Origin: Isoetes taiwanensis | Taxonomy: Eukaryota; Streptophyta; Lycopodiopsida; Isoetales; Isoetaceae | Reading direction: 5' to 3' | Length of the DNA stretch: 64,000 bases | Assembly: GCA_021234155.1 (NCBI GenBank) | Contig: JAJEKV010000039.1 | Span: 10,553,077 to 10,617,076 of the forward strand | Shown here: positions 9,979-21,100 of the stretch, piece after piece | Layout of the letters: every line of letters starts with the position of its first letter | Position numbering within the stretch: the first letter of the stretch is position 1 | The notes under the pieces: model-generated | What the model saw: the letters and a program-made list of their open reading frames with translations, nothing else | Told to the model about the DNA's origin: nothing | Databases searched by the model: none | Position numbers and translations under genes: made by a program

Positions 9979-12900
9979 TCTGGGAAAGGACTCGCGAGAG
10001 ACACAAAACCGGCCGACTACCAAAGGACTTCCTTAACTATAAACCCAGGCGCCGCGAAACCTCCAAGTGTTGAGTAGGGTCGCAAAGGACATTTGTGTGG
10101 AAGGAAGAGTGGAGAGAGCGAAGACGACAGCAAGGTGAATCAAAATCAAATCGAAATCCAAAGCGCAAGATAGAACTCCAAGTCAAGAATGAGGAGAAGT
10201 GCCCCAACCCCTCCTGCGCATCCAGCCAGAGATACCTGCAGAAAAACATCGAAGGAGCACTACTAGATCATGACAGGAAGAGGTTGTAGACTAGGTAAAG
10301 TGACGGATTAAAAATAAAGCTAGGGCCATATATAGGGTCTGAAATACTAAAGCAAAAGACAATAGTGGACATGATAAAGGAACAAAAAACGTAATGACAA
10401 TCGGAAGGGACATGATAGAAAAATAAGAACGCTTTGTTGAAATGTAAAATATAAAAAGAACGCCCGAATGATAGGGCCGAATGAATGTGCATGATCTGGC
10501 GGCAAAGTTACAACAACTCAAATCGATGTGAGCGCTTAGTAATGAGGAAATCAACAATACATGAAAAAGAGAGATAGCATCACCCGGAGGGTGGAGAAAA
10601 AGCGTCATCCAAAAATATTGGAAGAAAACCAGGATAAATACAAATTACAAATTTATCTGGGGAAAGAAACAACGCCACCCACAAAAAATAGTCCAAGAGA
10701 AACTCATGTCACAAAATTGCAAAAACGCAAATATCCGCACATCTAATCATAGCGAAATAGCAAATATGATAAATAATAATAGCACAATGCACGATGATAT
10801 CCCAATACACCCGTGAACAAAAAGAGCTCAACGGTTAGCTAGAAATGTATGCCCTGACAAATGATGCATAAGGATAGCATAATGCACAATGCACAATGAA
10901 CAGCATCACCCGCAGATGGAAATAGCATCACCACCATGGTGGAAAAAAGCGGCACCCAACGGGTGGATAACAATCATGTAAAAAGAAATATGCATTGCAA
11001 AATAATGCTAGACAATGGTATTTACAACATCACTAAAGATAATAAATAGACATGAATGTCACCATCACGGTGGAAATAAACAGCACCACCCAACAAAAAA
11101 CGGTCCATAAAAAAACGCGACATCTAGAGAAGGATAAAGCATCAATGTAAAACCATAAAAAGAACATCAAGAACACGAAAACTAAAAGTGGCCATTAGAA
11201 TGTGCCCAATATAACAACTTATGATAACTACGTAATACACGCCATGCCTAGATAAAGAGAAGCATAAAAAGGAAAAAATGATCAAATATAAACCCATGTC
11301 GGACAACAACGTAGGACACCCCATATCTTTAAATAAAGAGAAGCATAAAAAATGAAAGATAATCCAATATACACCCATGTCGGAAAATCTCAATGCAGTG
11401 CCAAACGCAATATGCATCCTATCTAGATAAAGCCAAATAGCAAATATGCCAAAGATGATAAAAAGCCAAATAGCAAATCATGCCAAAGATATATAATGAG
11501 CATACCAAATAGAAAAAGATCCGCTACAAGTGAAAAAACCCTCAATAGACAAATAGAACCGCCGTGTGGAGTTAGTCGCATAAAGCACATAGCGGGGAGG
11601 GAGAAGAAGAGGAGGATTGGACCGTGAGTATGCAAGATCATGTGGAACCCCCGAAAGTGGCGTACCGCCGAGGCCCTGGTCGCGACAAAGCGTAATGAGC
11701 ACCATCTTTGAACGGTTTAAGGATCTTAAAGCAAGAAGATACACCCGTCACCACCTCCAAGCAATCGGATAGGATAAAGGACGTGGGAGGGAAGGAGAGG
11801 CTAAAAAGAGGGCTACCAGAGGTGTCTTTTAAGGATAATGACCGGGCATGCAAACGAAGGCAAGCGAAGCTAAAGAAATCGTATGAGCACCTTTCGGGTC
11901 TCGCTTGGAATGGCGGCGGGAGAAAGGGAACCAATGAGGTCCAAGAGTGCGGTTTCAAAAATAAACGAGGGGAAGCCGCTGCTGATTGTTGGCAATAAAC
12001 CGGCGACCAATGCGAAAAAACCCGTGGAGAAAAAAAAAGCGGTTGAAGAAGAAGAGCCAAAAGCACACACCCGCTATGGATCTTTATCACCAATGACCGA
12101 AAAAGGGAAGGACATTAGAGAACAAAACAATGATAAGAAAAGGGACGTCGCCACGATGATGAATCGGAAAGCCCAAGATGCCAACGCAGAACGGCAACAA
12201 GGCGATGAAAAAAATAAACCACGCACGCGCAATAATGCACATATGATATGAATGCGCATCAAAAATTAACGTTCCGTGGATAGTTGAATGTGGCTTTTGG
12301 ACCAAAGTCCGTGAATGTGGCTATTATTCCTTCAACCTGCGGCCAATATCTAGAGGGAGATAAGTCAACAAAGGAACCCTTCATCATGGATCCCCAAAAG
12401 AATAAACAATAACGATAAATAAGAAGGCGAATAACAAGTAACCGAGATAATAAGGCAAAGAGGAAAAACGTGACGCGATAGGAATGTAAAATGCATAGAC
12501 ATAAAGATCGAACGAAAAACATGGAGATGTTGAGTAAAGTCGCACACCACGTGCGTAGCGCGAGAGGACGAGGACCGCCAAAGAACCGTGAGGACGAACC
12601 TCAACATGTATACCAAAGGGCATGTATTGAGCAAAAAAACGGAGGAAACGAGGAAAAATGATAAAAACTATGGGCTAAAAGAACATGAAAAGTCACCACG
12701 CCTAATAAAGCAACGTCTCAAACTTACACAATGATTATGTAATATCATATATAGTGAACAAAGCTATGCACGAAAAAAAAATAAGCCCTCTGCGAACATG
12801 ACAAAGTGGAGCTAACGAAAACAATGAAGCCCCAAATCCATAAAATCGGATTAATCGAACAATATCACCCATGTGCAAGAACGAAAAATACAACTTCGTG

Positions 12901-14532
12901 AAACAACAAATAAGTGCGCTAATAAAGTGAACAAAGGAACCCACAAACACCAAATATAGAATATACATATAAGAAATTTAGCCACAAAGGACAAAGAGGT
13001 GAATAGCAAATATGATGTATAATGGTAGCACAATGCATAATGATAGCGAACTAAAAATGAAGTCCCCGAAAAGACAACAAAAAGTTATATTCGTTAAGCC
13101 CAAGCGTAAATCACGAGAAAAGAAGAATGTAAGCCAATGAACAAATCAATAAGAAAATAACCCGCATACAAGAGCCCAACAGCCCGGAGAAAATGTAAAA
13201 CACGGTCGCCCAACGTAAAACAAGAATACAAAAATGATCGACATAGGCCAAAAGATGAAATCAACACACAAAGCCGAACATAAATAGGAAAAATAATCCG
13301 AATAACACAACAACCGTTGAATAGTGCAGAGCATCAAGATCCAATGGAAAAAGACAATGGCAAAAGAGAACATAAAGTTTATAAGATCATGCTACATAAA
13401 AAGAAACCACGTGGGCAACTAAGACGAAAAATGTAAAAGGAACATATGAAAAGATATACGCCACCCAATCAAGAACCCCATTACAACCCAAATAGTATAA
13501 ATTGAGGGCCTCAGAGAATTGAAAACATCCGAATAACATGAATGCAAGTCATTAACCATATTCATCCCTGTATATTGCAAAATAAAATACACATGTAAAA
13601 AAGCATCTCATGAAAAATATGCCAATTATCAATCCATAACCATACTCAAAGATAGGCTTGTCATTCATCACAGCAGCAGTATACAATGTATAAGAAGAGA
13701 GAGGGGTAGCCGAACATAGGAACAATATCGGACTACCCCAAAAAAAGAAAATGTGCTAAGGCATGATAAGAGGGCAATGGCGACAAGTTCTCATCGGGAT
13801 AAAAAACCCCGCCCTTTCGGGTTTTCGAGGAAAACCCTAATGAGAAATGGTCGCCACCAACCTCGAATGTGGTGCCTAGAGAGCAGAGAAACTGGACGAG
13901 CGCGAAGGCAAACCGGAAGCACGACCCCAAACAACCGCGAAAACCCCATGTAACAACGAGGATGACGAATCGGAAACCAGCAGGGACCCCAAAAGCCGTG
14001 GAAGATAATCGAAATCTGTAAGACCAAAAACTCAAAAACACCCGTAAAAGAGTCGAGAAACAAGCCTAGCCATAAAAAGAATCCATCATCAAGAAAGCCG
14101 GAAGAGATAAGGCATAAAAATCGACGTAAAAAGAGCGTAACAAAAAAGATAGCCGTCACCGAAAGGTGGAAAAAGCATCACCCAAATGGTGGAAAACATG
14201 ATATATAAAGATGCATCACCCTCAAGGTGGAAATAACAAAGATCGCCGCTAAGTTTTAGAGAAAACACGGGGAAAATGCCAAGGAAACAAAGAACAAGGC
14301 AAAAGCGACACCCACAAGTGAAAAACCACAAAAAGAGCAAGGACCAATACTAATACAAATGAAAAAGACGTGCCCCATGCCAGTGAGGTGGGAAGGGGGA
14401 AAGCTACGAGCACGAAAAAAAAATGTCTCTTTGTGAGAAGACGCCGATAACCTTAGCCGAGAATGGAACTAGCCTAATATAGGGGCTCGTCCTTTCCCAG
14501 AATGGCGATCCGATGGCTCGGATCGATGGGAT
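9979..14532 (+). mobile_element. Element A: Helentron-like non-autonomous rolling-circle element
   Basis: The 4.55-kb element sits between two T residues of LTR1 (AAGCATAGT | T) with no further duplication. The 5' end TCTGGGAAAGGAC is repeated inverted at 14488-14501 (GTCCTTTCCCAGA), not at the extreme 3' end. After that come hairpin CGATCCGA-TGGC-TCGGATCG (14506-14525) and terminal ATGGGAT. Asymmetric terminal inverted repeats, a 3' hairpin and T^T insertion are the published signature of the Helentron/Helitron2 group. The AAAGGA variant is present at both ends, whereas sister copies have AAGGGA at both, so the ends covary. No Rep/helicase gene is present. The plus strand is strikingly A-rich and T-poor, and there are clusters of CACC..GGTG mini-hairpins. 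Confidence 0.75.
10568..11100 (+). repeat. CACC/GGTG mini-hairpin cluster in element A
   Basis: Recurring units of the form GCATCACCC-loop-GGGTGGA: CACCC-GGA-GGGTG at 10581-10593, CCACCATGGTGG at 10931-10942, CACCCAACGGGTG at 10953-10965, and CACCATCACGGTG near 11060. A second small group is at 14155-14240 (CACC-GAAA-GGTG and others). Stem bases are kept while loops vary, and the units are spaced irregularly. Confidence 0.7.
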
Positions 14533-15233
14533 TGTATAGATAAGCTGTTTGCAGACCTATAAGTTACAGGACCATTAAATTACAAGGGGATTAGTGACCA
14601 TACCTTGGCTCCCCTTGTAGAAAACATGAAGGAATTGGAGTTAGATCATTAGGATTGAATCTTGTTGCAATGGTGCAATGGTTAAAGTTGTTTAACCACT
14701 TGAAGAGAACTATTTTAAATAATTTGCAAGTTCAATGGTCGTGGGGCTTCTTATGTTGAGTTGGCCTGTGGGATAAAGGCTCGCGAACAGGATCTTTCGA
14801 AAGGCAAGTTTATCTGATCCCATAACCGCCGGATCGGATGTATATAGAAGTATGGAAGCTTAAGAATAAAAAAAAAAAGGTCGGAACAAGCTGGATGCAC
14901 TAGGCAAAACTGGATTTTGGATCGGGTCAACGTAGCTACAGTGACAGAGTCAATACCATAGCTACAGTGCTCGATATAATTTCTGTCTAATGGTTCAATA
15001 ATCAGTTAAATATTTGATGTTGAAATTCTGAAGTATTGAACTCTTGCTAAAAGTTTGACTTGAAGTTATGGAATTTACAAGGTGATTAGTGGTGATCTTG
15101 CTTCTTGAAATTATCAAAGTTATAAATTGGGGACAAGTTGAATTGCTTGTATGCTAAGTGAGAGTTTGAATACATTAAACCTAGTGCATAACTTGTAAAA
15201 GGGGAAGTTAGCAATATATGTGAAAATCAACAT

Positions 15234-15245
15234 TGGTATCAGAGC
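15234..15245 (+). promoter_or_regulatory. Primer-binding site of Copia-A internal-1
   Basis: TGGTATCAGAGC, complementary to the 3' end of plant initiator tRNA-Met, lies one base after the CA of LTR1. This is where minus-strand DNA synthesis is primed in copia elements. Confidence 0.9.
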
Positions 15246-15268
15246 TTCCAAGTTCCTGTCTCGTGATC

Positions 15269-15640
15269 ATGACAACCGGGTTTGGTGCTAATTTATTGAA
15301 TGCTATTGAAGTGTTTAAGGGGGGTGGAGGGTTTCAAATCTGGAAGGAAAGTATTCGAGGTGTGCTGGATTTTGAGAATTTATGGTACTTAATTGATGGT
15401 AGCCCAGCACATGTTGTGAGTGCAGGTGCATCTAGCTCAGGTGGTTCAAGTCCTGCTGCTAGTACAAGTGCACAATCTGGTGGTTTTCATCAACTGCTGG
15501 GGTATCTGGTGCAGGGGGAAGTCGTGCAAGTACTGGAGGTGATGAAGTTAAGATTATGGAAGCTCAGGCCATAATCATGTGTAAGGTAGGAACTGCCTTA
15601 AAATTGAAGCCTCGAGGTATGAAATGGCTAATGCCTGTGA
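15269..15640 (+). pseudogene. Copia-A internal-1 gag fragment
   Basis: ATG at 15269 opens MTTGFGANLLNAIEVFKGGGG...IWKESIRGVLDFENLW, the N-terminal copia gag domain. The frame shifts near 15485, after SGGF, and continues to LKPRGMK at about 15620. The same frameshift occurs in internal-2 at 30180, so the two internal regions share a defective ancestor or have been homogenised. At about 15620 the sequence jumps directly into RT, removing the rest of gag, protease, integrase and the RT N-terminus. Confidence 0.8.
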
Positions 15641-16836
15641 TTTTGAAATACATCATATGGATGTAAGCACAGCATTTCTGAATGCCAAACTAGAGGAAGA
15701 AATATACTTGAAGCCTGCAGCTGGATTTGAAGAAGAAAAAGGCAAAGTTTGAAAGCTAAACAGGGCAGTGTATGGTCTCAAACAATCTTCTAGGGAATGG
15801 TATAAATGTATGGATGGATATTTGTTGGAGCAACGTTTTGAAAAGCTTAATTGTGATGGTAATCTTTAAAGATTTAAATTAGAAGATGAATGGTGTATTA
15901 TTGCCTTGTATATTGATGACAACATCATCGTGGCAAAGGGCAATAAAGTACTGAATCATTGCAAAGATATTTTGAAGAAAAGATTTCAGATGACTGACCT
16001 TGGGGAGTTAAAGAGATTTCTGGGTATTGATGTATACAGGGATAGAAGTCAGATTATACTAGCCCTGAGTCAACAAGGTCATATTAAAAATATGCTAAAG
16101 AAATTTTATGTGGAAAATTGTAATATGGCAGCCACTCCCGTGGTGCCTGGTCATACAATAACTACAGAAATGTGTCTAAGAACTGAAGATGAAAGTAAAC
16201 AAATGGAAAAAGTACCCTATAGAAGTTTGATTGGATGTTTGTCATATGTGGCAAATTGTACTCGACCTGATATTGCATTTGTAGTTAACATTCTCAGCAG
16301 ATACAACAATAACCCTGGAAAAGCACACTGGAATGTAGTTAAAAGGATCTTGAAGTATTTAAAAGGTACAGTACATTTTGGTATACTATTCAATGAAACT
16401 AATTTGCAATTATAAGCTTAATGTGATGCTGACTGGGGAGGGGACTTGGATAAATGAAAATCTACTTCAGGATATGTTATTTTATTAGGTGGTGCTCCAG
16501 TTGCTTGGAAATGTAAGAAGCAAGCAAGTATTGCACTCTCTAGTATTGAGGCTGAGTATAACTCAGCAGCCTTATTGACAAAAGAATTAATTTGGGAGAG
16601 GAGACTCATGAAAGAATTGGGATTTGCTCAAACAGGGCCAACAGTCATTTATTGTGATAATACAAGCTGTATTGCCATGACAAAAAATCCAATCCTACAT
16701 GAAAGGTCAAAACATATTGAGTTGGAAGTCCATTTTATCAGAGATATGGTGAAGAAAAACCAGGTACATTTAACTTATGTTAGCACAGCAGATCAAAGAG
16801 CAGGCATTCTTACAAAGGCTCTACCAGTGTCAAGAT
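15641..16836 (+). pseudogene. Copia-A internal-1 RT and RNase H remnant
   Basis: RT starts at ANACDFEIHHMDVSTAFLNAK and runs through VYGLKQSSREWYKCM to a YIDD box (ALYIDDNIIV near 15910), where internal-2 has YVDD. The open frame 15906-16415 continues through the thumb. RNase H follows in a broken frame (CDADWGGD, SIEAEYNS, YCDNTSCIAM, KHIELEVHF). Stops include TGA replacing Trp in GKV*KLN, shared with internal-2, and TAA/TGA in RNase H. It is cut at 16836 by element B. The last 60 bases and the polypurine tract resume at 21743-21801. Confidence 0.85.
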
Positions 16837-17269
16837 TCTGGGAAGGGACTCGCGAGAGACACAAAACCGGCCGATATATAGCTAAATAGCAAATATGATG
16901 TATAAGGGTAGCACAATGCATAATGATAGCGAGCTACAAATGAAGTCCCCAAAAAAGACAATAAAGTTATGTTTTAAGCCCAAGGATAAATACGAGAAAA
17001 GAGGAATGCAAGCCAATGAACAAATCAACAAGAAAATAACCACAGACAAGAGCCCAACGGCTAGAAAAAGTGTAAAACACGATCGCCTTAATAAGAACAT
17101 GAACAATGCTATAATCCCCAAAACCACATCAGATTATATACGACAGAAAGCAGGATACGAAAAATGATCGAGTGAGCAGGGCAAAATAGTGGACAAAGCT
17201 CCCCATAACTAAAAAAATCAAGGAAAGAATATACAATATGAAAATACGACATGAAGTTTAAACCAATGA

Positions 17270-18194
17270 GGTGAATAGGCTTCAAAGGATAAATATGGTG
17301 CAAAAGACCTCGCAAATGCAAAAACATGACAAAGTGCAAAAAACATGGCAAAGAGAAGAACGTGAAAGGTTGAATGAGTATAAGGAAGTGCCAAACGCAA
17401 CATGCGGCGTATCCAGAAAAAGCTAAATAGCACAAATACAAATGTCGTGTAATACTAAGGCCAGAAAACCAAAAACTGAAAAGAACAATGGCAAGAGGGT
17501 AAAAGCATGTTAGGGTGTACCACTTTTGGAACCTGCAAAAGTACATACACTAGGTACTTCAGAACTGGGTACTTTCTCATTTTTCTTTTCATTTAAACTA
17601 ATACAAAAATCCAAAATAAAAGTCAAGGACATGGTAATATTCAAAGTTAAGATAAAGATAATGCTATCGGAGACCAATATATATATAAAAAGTTCTAAAA
17701 CATACCTTATATTGAGATATTATACAGGTACCCAGTACCTAGTCCTGGCTACCTTTTTAGGTACCTTTTTGGTCACTAAATAATACTTTTTAAGGGACAC
17801 CCTAACATGCTTTTACCCAAGAACACAACGCCAAACGACAAGGTGCCAAATAGGACTTAAAAGAGGTCAAACCATAAACCAGATAAAGGAAGATGAATAT
17901 CAAGAGTGCTAAGGTGAGAGTGGAATTCATGAGGTGAATAGGCTTCAAAGGATAAATATGGTGCAAAAGAGCTCGCAAATGCAAAAACATGACAAAGTGC
18001 AAAAAACATGGCAAAGAGAAGAATGTGAAAAGTTGAATGAGTATAAGGAAGTGCCAAACGCAACATGCGACGTATCCAGAAAAAGCTAAATAGCACAAAT
18101 ACAAATGACGTGTAATACTAAGGCCAGAAAACCGAAAACTGAAAAGAACAATTGCAAGAACACAACGCCAAACGACAAGGTGCCAAATAGGACT
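17270..18194 (+). repeat. Tandem duplication in element B, one copy carrying a MITE
   Basis: Copy 1 (17270-17496 plus 17819-17861) and copy 2 (17934-18194) match closely from ATGAGGTGAATAGGCTTC to GTGCCAAATAGGACT. Copy 2 is uninterrupted and gives the empty site GCAAGAACACAACG for the MITE in copy 1. About 70 bases of non-repeated sequence separate the copies. Confidence 0.85.
17497..17818. mobile_element. 322-bp MITE
   Basis: Perfect inverted ends of 22 bp beginning GGGTAAAAGCATG and ending in ...CATGCTTTTACCC. It is flanked by AAGA at 17493-17496 and 17819-17822 and absent from the duplicate copy at about 18155. The interior is AT-rich with GGTAC-containing repeats and no ORF worth calling. 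TSD length of about 4 bp leaves the superfamily open. Confidence 0.85.
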
Positions 18195-21100
18195 CGGTAG
18201 CCCCTAGCAACGAGGGTCATAAGATCACTAAGGGACATCGACATTATCGCTATATTGTCTCTACATTGGCTCTACATTGTTTCTATCAGGGACATATGTA
18301 CACAGTCCAAAAGAGTCGATTCATGATAAATAACCAAACCCCCTATAGAAATGGAAAATACCCACATTCATGTATCTAGATAAAATTGAGTAAGCCACCA
18401 CGTGATGAAAAAGTGGCAGAGATATCGGTCCACCAACCTAAAGCCCATAAAGAACCAATAGAAGAAATATCATCGAACACATAAAATGCATGTATCTAAG
18501 CAAAACGGAGGAGCCATAGCCCATAAAAAAATCAATAGAATAAAAATCATCTAGCACATAGAAAAAATGCATGTATCTAAGCAAAATGAAGGAACCACCA
18601 TATGATACAAAAAATGTTTCCATTGATCGTATTCTAAGACAAGAAACCGTCAAAGAGTAGGTCCCATTATGTCTAGCAAGGTCAAAGGCAACTCTAGATG
18701 CGAAAACAAGAAGAGAACCCGGTATAGTACTCATAAGAACCATCAAAAATCAATAATCGTAAAAGAATACTACAAAGGAACTTACCATAGTAAATATGTG
18801 AACAACAAGCATCGACATGACCCTAAGCAAAAAAACCCCCAATATATGGAATACTTGGAACACAAGCCATGTAGCAATATTGAAAATAACTAAGATGGCA
18901 TACACAAGTCAGGTAACAATATTTAAACAACAACATGCAAAAAAAGACAAAGTGCAACCTGGCAAATGTGGTGAATAAATCTCGGGCAATCAAAAGAATG
19001 AAACCATGAGAATGCAGCATATAAAATAGAAAAACAACAGACAAAACCGAGGAAACAACACATAGGCCACAGAAAGAAACTAAAGTAAAAATGCGGGCCA
19101 GAACATAAACAAGAAAATCAACCGGAATAACCCAGACAACTGTTGAAGAGTGCGGTGCATCAAAAAACAAGATAAACCACAAGTGCAAAAAACAAAACCC
19201 AATAACTAGGGGAAACCTAGAATGTAGAAGATAATACCACCCGAATAACGTATACCACCTGAGCCAAGTGTAGTGCATCACACATAAGATACAAACACAA
19301 GTGCAAAAGATAAAACCCAAACCACCATGGGGAAATCCTAAACACAGAAAAGAATGCCACATATAACCACATGGGAACCACAATATAAAAAATAACATAC
19401 AAAAGAGATACATGTCGGAGAAATAACACGCAATGGAGGCCATACTGCAACCTACCATGGAATGCATCAATGTAAAAAAGACAAATGCAACCCGGAAGAT
19501 GGTGGCCACAAATCTATAGGCAATAAAAAGATAATAAACCAAGAGACTGCAGCGTAGAATTATGAAAACAAGACAACATCCCAAGTAAACGACCACAAGA
19601 TGAAACGAGGTAAAAAATGAGCCAGAACATAAACAAGAGAAAAACAGCGAATCCACGATAAAAACACAAGTGCAAAGAAGAAAAATCCGAAAACAACCAT
19701 GAAAAAGCCTCAAATTCAAAGGATAATGTCACATATATAAAAACTAGATGTCCATCAACTTGGAAAAGGTAACATACGAAAGAGATAACATGGGAGGGAA
19801 AAACCACCCCCTAAAACAAAAGCCCCTAGATGCCTCATATTCTAATGCAATTATGAATAAGACATGAGAAAAACATAACAATCGAAAACCCCGCATAGGA
19901 AAAAGAAAAGGGATCCGAGGGTATATGTAAAGGGGGCATAAGATAACCTATGTAACCATTATAAAAAATCAAAGGCTATGAAAAGGCCATGATAAGTAAA
20001 ATAGGGAGCATAAGACAAATAGTAACCGATGGAGAAAATATGTTGAAAAGAGGAACAAACGCCAGATAAATGAGATGATCCAATGAATATAGGCAAATGA
20101 TCATGCATATCGTAGAGTCAAAAATCCCAGTAAGCACAAATGAGAAGAAAAAGATGCCAAACCCATAATGAAATGCAAATACCAAACCCAATCCCCATGA
20201 ACAATAGTTGAAAATAATTATGTAGGCAGCTAACTAAAACATAAAACAACTTGAACAATATAAAAATTGTGAGCCAGAAGCGAGGCTGGACATTGGGATG
20301 GCAAAGGAGGCTAGAGAAGTGACGTGTAGCAACTTACAAGGGAACTAACACACTATAAAGGTGTAAAGCCATAATGAACTGAAAAGTCGATAAAAATGTG
20401 GTGGTTGACAATAACCTAGGAAGTAGTTGGAAGTTGAAATGAAATGGTGAACGTGTATCACAACAAAAGTGCAAACCTAGAATGTAACATTAAAATGAAG
20501 TGCAAACCTCGAATGTAACAGAAAAATGATAATACGGGCATAACCAGAGTTCGAACCAGCATCTACAACTAAGGCAGCCAACGCCCTGCCCAAGGAACTA
20601 TCCACCAATTTCTGCATAACCGTTGTGAGAAAGAAACCCAGGGAAGAAGCAGCTGGACCTGTAGCTATAGAGAAAAGGGCGAGCCATCTACAGACTATGA
20701 CAAAAAATGAGATTGGTCGAGCTGGGTGGAATTAGCGGCATGCAGCAACCCTAAATAGCTGAAATCGGCCAGGCAGATCGGCTTAGGGAGTGAAGGCAGG
20801 AAAAGGATATAAGGAAAAGGCGGCGACCTGTTTGCTCACAGGCGATCTGCTACAACACAAGCGGACCAATAACGATGCAGCATCAACACTCCGTCGAATG
20901 CTCCAGCGACCACATCCACTCCAAAGTCGGTTCTTGACTGCGCATATTTCCAGCTGTAAAATAAAGGCAGGACAATGGGCGAGAAGAAGAGGCTGTAACA
21001 GAAACCACAGACATGGGTCAGCAACCAAATGGTCAGAACCGCCTCGGCTATGCCAGATCTTGACAAGTACAGAAGAGAGGATAAGAAAAAAGAAGGAAAC

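Larger units (their letters stand above)
9924..15232 (+). repeat. Copia-A LTR1, interrupted by element A
   Basis: Segments 9924-9978 and 14533-15232 join to a 755-bp LTR beginning TGATGGAATTTAG and ending GAAAATCAACA. The break falls in AAGCATAGT/TGTATAG, and LTR3 at about 42170-42185 gives the intact reading. Confidence 0.9.

Noticed and set aside
10268-14340. Many 60-120 residue hydrophobic minus-strand ORFs in element A
   Set aside because: Same compositional artefact as in element B; not conserved between copies A, B and C3.
9979-14532. Canonical Helitron (A^T insertion, CTRR end)
   Set aside because: No CTRR end in either orientation, insertion is between T and T, and the inverted repeat is asymmetric, so the Helentron type fits better.
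18823-19719. 298-residue minus-strand ORF resembling a polytopic membrane protein
   Set aside because: It lies in element B, where the plus strand is A/purine-rich, so the complement is automatically rich in Phe, Leu, Cys and Tyr codons. Many overlapping frames show the same character, and there is no family signature.
20520-20640. tRNA-like sequence (complement TGGTTCGAACTC with an upstream GGGCAGGGCGTTGG)
   Set aside because: B-box-like only; acceptor and anticodon stems do not pair convincingly, so it is neither a tRNA gene nor a safe SINE call.
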